Source: Pseudomonas promysalinigenes (lineage in GTDB: Bacteria; Pseudomonadota; Gammaproteobacteria; Pseudomonadales; Pseudomonadaceae). Taken from it: a DNA stretch of 64,000 nucleotides. The notes beneath the pieces are model-generated. The model was not told the DNA's origin. It saw only the letters and a list, made by a program, of their open reading frames with translations, and searched no databases. The number at the start of each line of letters is the position of its first letter. Positions within the stretch are counted from its first letter, which is position 1. The position numbers and the translations under genes are program-made. Shown here piece after piece: positions 25,838 through 37,000 of this stretch. The DNA lies in contig NZ_CP077094.1 of assembly GCF_014269025.2 (NCBI RefSeq), positions 3,720,001 to 3,784,000 on the forward strand, written 5' to 3'.

Positions 25838-26527
25838 ATGACCGAACGCGGCCAGCCCCATCAAGAAGGCTACATCCTGCTCCGTCAGGCGATCCCACAG
25901 CAGTGGCTGGATGACCTGCGCAGGGTGTTCGAAGCCGGCGTGCAGCCCCCAGAACGATGGCCTGTGCCGCGTAACTCCAACTGGCGCTATGCACAACTGG
26001 ATGAACATCGGCAAATTCAGGCCGTTTGTCGCCTGCCTGAAATATTGGCAAGCAGCGGGATGCTGCTGGGCGAGCGGTTCTTTCTGGCCCAGGTTGAAGG
26101 CCGCGACCCAGTTGCCGGTGGCGGCCACCAAAGGTTGCATCGTGACGGCTCGGGGGTGCGTGCGGGCGATACGGTGAGCGCACTCATTTATCTGGACGAT
26201 TTCGGCCCCGACAATGGTGCCACGCGCATCGTGCCGGGCAGCCATCGACCGCATGCCGGCGAGCCCCCTTTTGACTTCGACGACGAATCGCAAGCGATAC
26301 AGCTGGCTGGCCGCGCTGGCGATGCCTTGGTGTTCGATGCCGAGCTGGTGCATGCAGCCAGCCGCAACATCAGCGGCGCCAAACGCCGCACGCTGATGGT
26401 CAGCTATCGAGCCGAGGCTTTGTACGCTTTGCACGTAGAAACCCGAGTGCTGCGTAACGTACGCATGGCCACCAGCGACCGATTCGAACCCTCAGGCAAG
26501 GCGCTCGGCCAGCTAGCTAGCAGCTGA
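25838..26527 (+). CDS. Phytanoyl-CoA dioxygenase (PhyH)-family protein
   Basis: A 229-residue Fe(II)/2-oxoglutarate oxygenase. Metal ligands are HRDGSG (His-x-Asp) and the distal His in VFDAELVHAASRN, with the 2OG-binding Arg in KRRTLMVSYRAE. SALIYLDDFGPDNGATRIVPGSH is the typical PhyH core. Bacterial members hydroxylate varied small molecules (ectoine, fatty acyl or nucleotide-linked groups); the substrate here cannot be told. It is a single gene converging with the TolC gene (23-bp gap). Confidence 0.85.
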   Translation: MTERGQPHQEGYILLRQAIPQQWLDDLRRVFEAGVQPPERWPVPRNSNWRYAQLDEHRQIQAVCRLPEILASSGMLLGERFFLAQVEGRDPVAGGGHQRLHRDGSGVRAGDTVSALIYLDDFGPDNGATRIVPGSHRPHAGEPPFDFDDESQAIQLAGRAGDALVFDAELVHAASRNISGAKRRTLMVSYRAEALYALHVETRVLRNVRMATSDRFEPSGKALGQLASS

Positions 26528-26550
26528 ACGCCATTACTGAGCCAGCGGTA

Positions 26551-28026
26551 TCAGCGGTTCCAGCCGGCCTCGCTGTTCTGCAGGGCAGTTGCGATGGTCT
26601 GCAGCCTGTCGTCCGGCAAGGAGTCCGGCAACGGGTCGGCCCCCGAGCTGATGTACAACTGAGCGTATGCTTTGCGCATTTCGGCGTAGGACAGATCACG
26701 CTTGAGCTGAGTCTGCAGGTTGTTCAGCTCGCCCTGGATCAGCTCCAACTCACCTATGTTCTGGGTCTGATAGCGGTTGCGCAATTGCTCGGCAATCTGC
26801 CCATCGAGGCTCGCCAGTTCTTCACTGGTATGGAACTGCCGCACCGCCTCGTTGAAATTGGCATTGGCCACGTACAGTTGCGCCAGCACTGCCATGGACA
26901 TTGCCTGACGGCGGGCGGCGACTACATCCTCGCCCGCTTCGGCGACTTTGATCGCCCTTGGCCCTGAGAGCACGTTGAACAGGTTCCAGGTGACTTTGAC
27001 CCCGTAATCGGCCCAGCTCTGATTGGTCAGGAACGAGTTGCTGTCGTAGTGACCGCCAACCGACAGCTCCAGCCCTGGCAGCAGGCGCAGCATGGCCTTG
27101 CGGGTTTCTGCCGCACTGATGCGCGCTTGGTAGTCCTGTTCGCGCAGCTCCGGGCGGCTGGCCAGTGCTTGCTGCTCAAGCTGGGCGAAGTCGGCCTTGA
27201 AAGTCGGCACCTGATAGCTGTCTTCAGCGGCGAGGGTGAAGTCGGTATTGAGCGGCAAGTTGATCAGCGCAGCCAGCTCGGTCTTGGCCAAAGACAGCGC
27301 ACGGCGCTGCTCTTCCAGCTGACGGGTGGCCTCGATCAAGGCGCGCTGGTAGCTCAAGCTTTGCACGGGGTCGCCCAAGCGCTGGGCGGCCATGCGCTGG
27401 CTGTTGTCACGAGCCTGGTCGATGCGCCCCATCAGGCTATCGATCTGGCTCAGCAAGCGCTGGGCAGCCACGGCGCGCCAGTAGGCCGAACGCACATCCT
27501 GGGTAATGGTGTGAATGACCTTGCGCCGACGCTCTTCGAGAATCAGGCGTTGGTCCGCCTGCTGCTTGGCACTGACGTAGCTGACACCGAAGTCCAGTAC
27601 GTTCCACACCATGGTCAGGTCGGCCACGTCGCGGTCGCGGTCTTGGGAAGTCGAAGGTTCGAGGGACTGGGTGCCAGTGCGAATGCTCTGGCTACTGGAC
27701 GCCCCCACATTGTTACGACCGGCGTAACCTGCGGCCAGGGCCATACGCGGCAGCATGTCGAAGCGAGCCAGATCGACCTGGCGCTGAGACAGCGCCTCTT
27801 CCATGACTTTCAGGCGGGCCTCGAGGTTGTACTTGACCGCGCGTGCCATGGCTTGGTGCAGAGTCAGTGGCCCTTTGATTGGCTCCTGATCCTTGAACAT
27901 GGTCGCAAGGTCGGTTCTGGCACGTGCCTCGCTGACACTACGGTCGATCGGCTGGCTGGTCACGGCGCAGCCGCTGATGGCCAATACCAACAGGCTGGTG
28001 GCGAAGAGTTTGTGGCTATTGTTCAT
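26551..28026 (-). CDS. TolC-family outer-membrane efflux lipoprotein
   Basis: A 491-residue outer-membrane factor. The signal peptide ends in a lipobox (LAISGC), so it is lipid-anchored like OprM. Two OEP repeats follow, with long α-hairpins (YNLEARLKVMEEALSQRQVDLARFDMLP; RYQTQNIGELELIQGELNNLQTQL). The ATG at 28026 is chosen because it places the signal peptide at the N-terminus; the in-frame ATG at 28080 would add 18 residues and overlap the adhesin gene. It lies 50 bp downstream of the giant surface-protein gene and is inferred to be its outer-membrane exit channel. Confidence 0.88.
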   Translation of the reverse strand: MNNSHKLFATSLLVLAISGCAVTSQPIDRSVSEARARTDLATMFKDQEPIKGPLTLHQAMARAVKYNLEARLKVMEEALSQRQVDLARFDMLPRMALAAGYAGRNNVGASSSQSIRTGTQSLEPSTSQDRDRDVADLTMVWNVLDFGVSYVSAKQQADQRLILEERRRKVIHTITQDVRSAYWRAVAAQRLLSQIDSLMGRIDQARDNSQRMAAQRLGDPVQSLSYQRALIEATRQLEEQRRALSLAKTELAALINLPLNTDFTLAAEDSYQVPTFKADFAQLEQQALASRPELREQDYQARISAAETRKAMLRLLPGLELSVGGHYDSNSFLTNQSWADYGVKVTWNLFNVLSGPRAIKVAEAGEDVVAARRQAMSMAVLAQLYVANANFNEAVRQFHTSEELASLDGQIAEQLRNRYQTQNIGELELIQGELNNLQTQLKRDLSYAEMRKAYAQLYISSGADPLPDSLPDDRLQTIATALQNSEAGWNR

Positions 28027-28076
28027 CCTTGGACCGCCCCCTGGTACGGCCGTGTTATCAAAGTGCATGCTGTGTT

Positions 28077-31000
28077 TCATGCCCGCTGTCCGATCGCTGT
28101 CGGTTGAGCCAAGGCCTTGGCCAACTCGCGCACGTGGCGCTGGTCGATTTCATTGATCTGCTGCAGTTGCTGGCCGAAGGTCGGTGCTCCGAACACGCCT
28201 CGCAAGCCTTGACTGAGATCGCTCTGCTTCCACTGGCTGCCGTTGAAGACATTCATCTCAGTGACGCCCGGCACCTGCTGGCTGAATAGGCTGGCAAGGG
28301 TGCTGCTGCCAAACACCCCTCCTTCACCGCCGCCCATCCCTGCACTGCCGGCCAGGCCCGAGAAACCGCGGTCGCTGGTGCCGAATACCTGAGCGATAAA
28401 GCTCGGCGCACTGCTGGCATTGCCGAGGAAAATCGTGCCCAGTGGCCGCAAGTCACCACCGACGCTACGCACATCGAACAATGGCGGCGGTAGCAGCGGC
28501 GATAGGCCCGCGTCGATCACGGGCGCTGGCAACCGCGGCGGGGCTAACGGCGCTTGAGGCGTGCCTGGGGCTTGCGGTGGGTTCAAGCGATACTCCAGGT
28601 CACCGGCATCCTGGGTCTGGATCGACTGCGCCTGGCCGACCATCGACACGCCCAAGGCGTTGCCTGCGCTGTCCTGAACGCCACTGTTCGCTGCATTGAG
28701 ACTCAACGCCAGGCTGCCCTGCCCGCGCAGGTCACCCACCACGATGCGGTAGGTTCGACCGTCAAGTTGTTGCACCGACTGCACTACACCACTGGCAGCG
28801 TTGCTGCCGAGCACCGAAAAGTCACTGGCATCGACACCGCTGACCGCTTCGTCGAATGTCAGGGTAAAGCTCAGGGTACGGTCGCCGGGCGACACAGGGC
28901 CATCGACCACGATGCTGCTTGGCTGAGGTGCTTTGGCATCGACCAGAATGCCTCGGGTATCGCCCAGGTTGTTCAAGCCCGTGTTGGCGTCGTTGCCTTG
29001 GGTGTCACGCAGGCTGCCACCATTCAGGTCGATCGTTGGGGCGACGGCGAAGCTGCTATTGCCGGCCATACCACGGGTGACACTGAGGCGGAACAGCAGC
29101 GCAGTACCGCCAGAGGTGGACACATAGTCGGCGTATGCCACCTGGCCGTCGTCCAGCGTGATCGCCAGGCGAGGGTTGCCGTTACTGCTGTTCACCAGCA
29201 CCGCTTCATCGGTGTTGACGATGAAGTCCAGGTTCTGGCCAGCGACGTAAGTACCGTTGGCTGGCACCTGCACGCTGACCACGCTTGGCGCGATGCGGTC
29301 GATGCTGTAGCTGGCACCGGTCAGGCCACCGCTGACGGCGTTGCCGGCGGCATCGACGATACCGGTGCCGCTGCCGGCCAGGTCCAGGCGCAGGCTGCCC
29401 TGGCCACTTAGGCCATCGACCAGCACGGTGTAAGTGCGCCCATCCAACGAGGTGACGCTGCTGATGCTGCCAGCGGCGCTGCCGCCGAAGATCAGGTTGA
29501 AATCACTGGCGTCCACGCCGCTGACGGTTTCACTGAAAGTCACGCTGAAGCGCACCGAGCTGGCATTGTTCGGGCTGGCATCGATGCGCACGATGCTGCT
29601 GGCGCCCGGTGCGGTGGTGTCCACGTGCACCCCGGCAGTACTGCCCACGCCGTTCAAGGCAAGGTTCAGGTTATTGCCGGCCAGGTCCGTCAGCGTTTGG
29701 CCACGCAGGTCGAGGCTGCTGACCGCGATGCCATCGCTGTCGTTGTCGCCCGCCTGGACGATGTACTGGAACACCAGCGCCGACGTGCCACTGCCAGACA
29801 CGTAGTTGGCATAACGGGTGACCCCGCCCACATCCAGCGCCAGTCGCGGCGCCAGTGCGCCGGTTTGCACGGCTTCGCTGGCGTTGACGGTGAAGGTCAG
29901 CACATCGCCGGCCTGGTAATTGCCATCGGCAGGTGTCTGCACGCTGGCCACCGTCGGTGGCACGGCATCGATGCGCACCAGGCTGGTATCACCCACACCC
30001 GCCAGGGCGGTGCTGGCAGCGTTGCCGACGCTGTCACGCAAGGTCGCGCCATTGAGTTCGATGCTGTTGCCCAGGGTGATGCCGTTGCTGTCGAGCTGGC
30101 CGTTGACCACCGTCAAGCGGAACACCAACGCGGTGCTGCCCGCGCCGGACAGGTAGTTGGCGTAGGCCGTGACGCCATTGTCCAAGGTCACTTGCAGGCG
30201 TGGCGTGCCAGTGCTGGTATCCAGCAGCACCGCTTCATCGGTATTGACGATGAAGTCCAGGTTCTGGCCAGCGACGTAAGTACCGTTGGCTGGCACCTGC
30301 ACGCTGACCACGCTTGGCGCGACGCGGTCGATGCTGTAGCTGGCACCGGTCAGGCCACCGCTGACGGCGTTGCCGGCTGCATCGACGATACCGGTGCCGC
30401 TGCCGGCCAGGTCCAGGCGCAAGCTGCCCTGGCCACTCAGGCCATCGACCAGCACGGTGTAAGTGCGCCCATCCAACGAGGTGACGCTGCTGATGCTGCC
30501 AGCGGCGCTGCCGCCGAAGATCAAGTTGAAGTCACTGGCGTCCACGCCGCTGACGGCTTCACTGAAGGTCACGCTGAAGCGCACCGAGCTGGCATTGTTC
30601 GGGCTGGCATCGATGCGCACGATGCTGCTGGCGCCCGGTGCGGTGGTGTCCACGTGCACCCCGGCAGTGCTGCCCACGCCGTTCAAGGCAAGGTTCAGGT
30701 CATTGCCGGCCAGGTCCGTCAGCGTTTGGCCACGCAGGTCGAGGCTGCTGACCGCGATGCCATCGCTGTCGTTGTCGCCCGCCTGGACGATGTACTGGAA
30801 CACCAGCGCCGACGTGCCACTGCCAGACACGTAGTTGGCATAACGGGTGACCCCGCCCACATCCAGCGCCAGACGCGGCGCCAGTGCGCCGGTTTGCACG
30901 GCTTCGCTGGCGTTGACGGTGAAGGTCAGCACATCGCCGGCCTTGTAGTTGCCATCGGCAGGTGTCTGCACGCTGGCCACCGTCGGTGACACGGCATCGA

Positions 31001-34000
31001 TGCGCACCAGGCTGGTATCACCCACACCCACCAGGGCGGTGCTGGCATCGTTGCCGACGCTGTCGCGCAATGTCGCGCCATTGAGTTCGATGCTGTTGCC
31101 CAGGGTGATGCCGTTGCTGTCGAGCTGGCCGTTGACCACCGTCAGGCGGAACACCAACGCGGTGCTGCCCGCGCCGGACAGGTAGTTGGCGTAGGCCGTG
31201 ACGCCATTGTCCAAGGTCACTTGCAGGCGTGGCGTGCCAGTGCTGGTATCCAGCAGCACCGCTTCATCGGTATTGACGATGAAGTCCAGGTTTTGGCCAG
31301 CGACATAAGTACCGTTGGCCGGCACCTGCACGCTGACCACGCTTGGTGCGATGCGGTCGATGCTGTAGCTGGCACCGGTCAGGCCGCCGCTGACGGCGTT
31401 GCCGGCGGCATCGACGATACCGGTGCCGCTGCCGGCCAGGTCCAGGCGCAGGCTACCCTGGCCACTCAGGCCATCGACCAGCACGGTGTAAGTGCGCCCA
31501 TCCAACGAGGTGACGCTGCTGATGCTGCCAGCGGCGCTGCCGCCGAAGATCAAGTTGAAGTCACTGGCGTCCACGCCGCTGACGGCTTCACTGAAGGTCA
31601 CGCTGAAGCGCACCGAGCTGGCATTGTTCGGGCTGGCATCGAGGCGCACGATGCTGCTGGCGCCCGGTGCGGTGGTGTCCACGTGCACCCCGGCAGTGCT
31701 GCCCACGCCGTTCAAGGCAAGGTTCAGGTCATTGCCGGCCAGGTCCGTCAGCGTTTGGCCACGCAGGTCGAGGCTGCTGACCGCGATGCCATCGCTGTCG
31801 TTGTCGCCCGCCTGGACGATGTACTGGAACACCAGCGCCGACGTGCCACTGCCAGACACGTAGTTGGCATAACGGGTGACCCCACCCACATCCAGCGCCA
31901 GACGCGGCGCCAGTGCGCCGGTTTGCACGGCTTCGCTGGCGTTGACGGTGAAGGTCAGCACATCGCCGGCCTGGTAATTGCCATCGGCAGGTGTCTGCAC
32001 GCTGGCCACCGTCGGTGACACGGCATCGATGCGCACCAGGCTGGTATCACCCACACCCACCAGGGCGGTGCTGGCAGCGTTGCCGACGCTGTCACGCAAG
32101 GTCGCGCCATTGAGTTCGATGCTGTTGCCCAGGGTGATGCCGTTGCTGTCGAGCTGGCCGTTGACCACCGTCAGGCGGAACACCAACGCGGTGCTGCCCG
32201 CGCCGGACAGGTAGTTGGCATAGGCCGTGACGCCATTGTCCAAGGTCACTTGCAGGCGTGGCGTGCCAGTGCTGGTATCCAGCAGCACCGCTTCATCGGT
32301 GTTGACGATGAAGTCCAGGTTCTGGCCAGCGACATAAGTACCGTTAGCCGGCACCTGCACGCTGACCACGCTTGGCGCGATGCGGTCGATGCTGTAGCTG
32401 GCACCGGTCAGGCCACCGCTGACGGCGTTGCCGGCGGCATCGACGATACCGGTGCCGCTGCCGGCCAGGTCCAGGCGCAAGCTGCCCTGGCCACTCAGGC
32501 CATCGACCAGCACGGTGTAAGTGCGCCCATCCAACGAGGTGACGCTGCTGATGCTGCCAGCGGCGCTGCCGCCGAAGATCAGGTTGAAATCACTGGCGTC
32601 CACGCCGCTGACGGCTTCACTGAAAGTCACGCTGAAGCGCACCGAGCTGGCATTGTTCGGGCTGGCATCGATGCGCACGATGCTGCTGGCGCCCGGTGCG
32701 GTGGTGTCCACGTGCACCCCGGCAGTGCTGCCCACGCCGTTCAAGGCAAGGTTCAGGTCATTGCCGGCCAGGTCCGTCAGCGTTTGGCCACGCAGGTCGA
32801 GGCTGCTGACCGCGATGCCATCGCTGTCGTTGTCGCCCGCCTGGACGATGTACTGGAACACCAGCGCCGACGTGCCACTGCCAGACACGTAGCTGGCATA
32901 ACGGGTGACCCCGCCCACATCCAGCGCCAGACGCGGCGCCAGTGCGCCGGTTTGCACGGCTTCGCTGGCGTTGACGGTGAAGGTCAGCACATCGCCGGCC
33001 TTGTAGTGGCCCTCCAGCGGCGGCGCCACACTCACCACCGTTGGGACAACGCCGTCGACATTGACAGCGGCAGTACTGGCCACATTGTTCAGGGTGGCAA
33101 CAATGGTATTGCCCGCCAAGTCGCGGATGGCGCCGCCATTGAGCTCGATGCTGCTACCTACGGTAATGCCATTGCTGTCGAGCTGGCCGTTGGCCACGGT
33201 CATGCGGAATACCAGGGCAGTGCTACCGGACCCGGATACATAGTCAGCATAAACGGTGCCGCCGTTATCCAAGGTGACAGCAATGCGCGGCACCCCGCCA
33301 AGCGTATCGAGCACCACCTGCTCGCTGAAGTTGACGGTGAAATCCAGGTTCTGGCCGGTGATGTAAGTGCCGTCGGACGGTGCCTGGACGCTCGCCACCC
33401 GTGGCAGCACACCGTCGACCACAATATTGCTGCGCCCACCAAGAGAGTCGCTGGCCCCCACGCTCGGCAGGGTAAGGACCGCCAGGTCATTGCTGGCATT
33501 GGCCAGGATCGCGCCGTTGAGTTGCAGCGCCGCCGTGCTTTGGAAGTCCAGGTCGGCACTGACATCCCCTGCCTGCACGGTGTACTTGAACACTAGTGTA
33601 TTGCTGCCCGAGCCGCTCAAGTAAACCGCCGCCCGATCAACCAAGCCAGTCTCCAGCAGCAGGCTAGGCACCCCACCGCTGGTATCGGCGTTGACCACCT
33701 GGTCGAACACCACGTTGATCAACACTTCATCACCCACCTTCACAGTGCGGTCCAGCCCTTGGGCCGAGACACTGGTGACTCTGGGGTTCAATGGGATGAC
33801 GTTGATCGTAAGGGTATCGATATCGGTTTTCGCCCCACCGCTTCCACTGTTGCCATTGTCATTGGTCTCGATGGTGAGGGTGGCGCTGCCGATGAAGTTG
33901 CTAGCAGAGGTGAAGGTCAGGGTCTGCAAGGCTGCATTGAGGTTGGCACGGGTACCCTCGAAGATCATCAACGGGTTGTTGGTTCCCGTCCCCAACAGCA

Positions 34001-37000
34001 GAGTGATACCGCTGAGGCTGCCAAGGCTTAGAGTGCCATTGGTCGCGCTCAGGAACACGGTTAGCAGGCCATTGCCTGCATCGACATCGCTGATGGATAT
34101 CGCATTGCCGTTGGCAGTATTGAAGCCTAGGCCGATGCCTTGCTGGGCAGTCTGCGCTACGGGCAGGTTGTTCACCGGCGCATCGTTGACCGCATTGACA
34201 TTGAGGGTCACGGTCTTGCTGTCGGTCTGCGCAGGGCCGCCGGTATTGCCGCTGTCGTCGAGGGTGACCGTAAGGATCACGCTATTGGTGGCATCCTGCG
34301 TGGTCTTGAAGGTCACGCTGTTGGCGGCGATGAAGAGGTTGATATCGGCCAGGCTGCCGGACAGGGTCAGCACGCCAGTATCGGCGCCACCGACGGTGAC
34401 GCCCAGCCCACTGCTGGCGCTCAGCGTGCCGCTGGGTACCGAGAAGGTAGCAGTGACGGTGCTCGCACCCGCATCCACATCGCTGAAGCTGATACCGCTG
34501 ATCACGCTCGCCACATCCTCGGTCACGGTGATCGACGCCGGCGCGGTAACCACGGGCGCATCGTTCACTGCAGCGACTTGCAAGGTCAAGCTGGTGGTGG
34601 CGTCAGAAACGCTCAACGTGTTGACGTTGATGGTCAGTTGCACATCGCCGCTGGCGTTGGCCGCCGGAGTGAAGACCAGGCGATTGTTGGCGATGAACAG
34701 GTTGATATTGGCCAAGGTGCCGCTCAAGGTGAGCGCAGTCGAGGTACCCCCCACTGTCACACCACCGGCGCCGGTCGCGCTGAGGGTACCGCTGGCGACC
34801 GAGAAGGTCACGATACCCAATGTGGAGTCGACATCGCTGAAGCTGATCTGGCTGAGCGCGGTGGGTGTGTCCTCGATGATCGGCAAGGCGGCTACAGCAG
34901 TGATGACTGGCGAATCGTTGACGGCGGTGATGGTGATGTCACGGGTCACGGCAGCAGACGCAAGATTACCGCCATCGGTCACGATGAACTGCACCGTGCG
35001 GGTGGTGGAGTTCGGGTTGTCCGAGGCGTTGTTGTAGCTCACCGCACGCAGGGCGGCCTGGAATTGCTCCACGGTTGCCTGGTTGCCCGCGGAAGTAAGC
35101 GTCAAGGTGCCAGTGCCCACATTCCACACGCCGACGATATTGCCCATCGACACACCGTCGTTGATGAAGCTGAGGCTGTCCTGAGCGCTGTAGTAAGTCA
35201 GCAGGCGGGCGGTAGCCCCAAGCGGATTGGGGCCGTCCGTATCGGCCAAGGTCAGGGCCGGGTCCACCGCGATTGGGCTTGAAGGCACGTTATTGCCTTC
35301 GATCCAGGCCGCCGGGGTGCCGCTTACAGTAACCACTGGCGCGTCGTTGACCGCCGTCACCACTACATTGGCGCTATCGCTGGCCATGGAATAGGCCGAC
35401 GTGCCACCGGAGGCTAGGACACTGACCTTGCTGCCCTGCAGGCCGGCGTTACTGCTTTGATCCCAAGCCTTGTAGGTGATGGTCGCGGTTTCGCCATGGA
35501 TGCCGTCAGGCACGAAACGCACCAGGTTCTGCGCGGTGAGGAGCAACGCAGCGCTGGAGGAAACCACCCCCACATCATTCCAGGTGCTGCCCGCGTCGAG
35601 GCTGTACTGCCACTTGCCATAGGTGCCGGTCAGGCCGGTGACCGCCATACCCTTGAGGGCGCCGGTATCGACATCGGTGACCCCGCCCAACAGTGATTGG
35701 ACGGTATTGCCGCCGTTGTTTACAGCGGTGTCGGTGAGCCCGCTCAGGCTAGGTGAGACGGGTGTCATCACAGGTGCATCGTTGACGGACGTCACCCCTT
35801 GGTTGGCCACTGCAGTAGCGCTGGAGAATGCTGAAGCGCCGCCGTTGCTGGAGGTATCGGCAGTGCTGCGGATACCGTTGACAGACGCATTACCCTGCGT
35901 TTGATCCCAGCCACGGAAAGTGAAACTCGCGGTTTCGCCGTTGGCGCCGTCGGGGACGTAGCGCAGATAGGTGGTGGCGCTGAGCAACAGCGCGCTGGTA
36001 TTGGACACGGCACCGAAGTCAGTCCAGTTGGCGTTATCGGAGGAATACTGCCAAGTGCCGTTGCCGCCCCTGGCCACCACCGCGATGCCGCTCAAGGCAC
36101 CGGCGTCGGCGTCGACCACGGTGTAGTTGGCCAGCAGGGTTGAAACCTGCATGCCAGTTGCGGTCGTGTCTTCGGTGATGCTCGGCAGGCTGTAAGGCCC
36201 GCCTGACAACACCGGAGCATCGTTGACGCTCACTAGCGAGACAGTACTGAAGATGCCCACTGCCGTGGTCGGCAGGCCGCCGTTGGCGGAGCCTCCGTTA
36301 TCGCTCAGGGTGTTCAGGGTCACTACCCGGTTGGCCGTGTTCGGGCTGTCGCTGTCATTGCGATAGGCCAGAGTATTGACGATGGTCTGCGCCGTCGACG
36401 TATCCAGGCCTGCGCTGCTGCTGAGGATGACAGTGGCTGTACCACTGACCACCGAGACCGTGACCTGCGTGCCGTTGTTGGTGGTGACCACACTGTTGCC
36501 ATTGACCAGGGCCACGTCACTGCCGTCGATGACCAGCTTCTCGGCCGCGCCATTGGCGACATTGGTGACGGTGAACGTGATCTGGGCCACTTTCTGCCCG
36601 GACTCCACGGTATTGATCGTCGCCCCACTGAACAGCTGCACGGCTGCGGTGTTCTCGGTGTAGGTCGGGTTGGCCGCCGATACACTGACCGAAGGTGCAT
36701 CATTGACAGACGCGACGGCCACGCTGACCACCGAGACGGTGCTGCTACCGCCAGCACCGTCATCCATGCTGATCGACACGCTGCGCACCGTTGTCGACGG
36801 CTCGGTGGTGTTGGAATTGCGGTATGCAAGGTTATGGATCAGCGCTGTGACCGTGGCCGCAGTAGCATTGCTGGTCAAGGTGATCACCAGTGGATTGCCG
36901 TTACTGCCGCCGGTGAAAGTGCCCAGCACCAGGCCGTTGTACAGCACCGAGGCGCCGGACAGCACAATCTGGTTGGCCCCTGCCCCCTGATCGCGGATGA

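Noticed and set aside
29200..33005. Possible CRISPR or satellite array
   Set aside because: The 1,029-bp period, coding continuity and lack of short direct repeats with spacers show intragenic domain duplication.
29625..33596. Long plus-strand open frames (up to 454 codons) repeated every 1,029 bp opposite the surface-protein gene
   Set aside because: They are exact antisense shadows of the repeat, low-complexity (His/Gln/Ala-rich) and without RBS or domain; they repeat only because the sense gene repeats.
33691..35282. Plus-strand frames of 448 and 380 codons
   Set aside because: Antisense shadows of the same gene; GC-skewed composition, no homology-like motifs, and they overlap each other in different frames.
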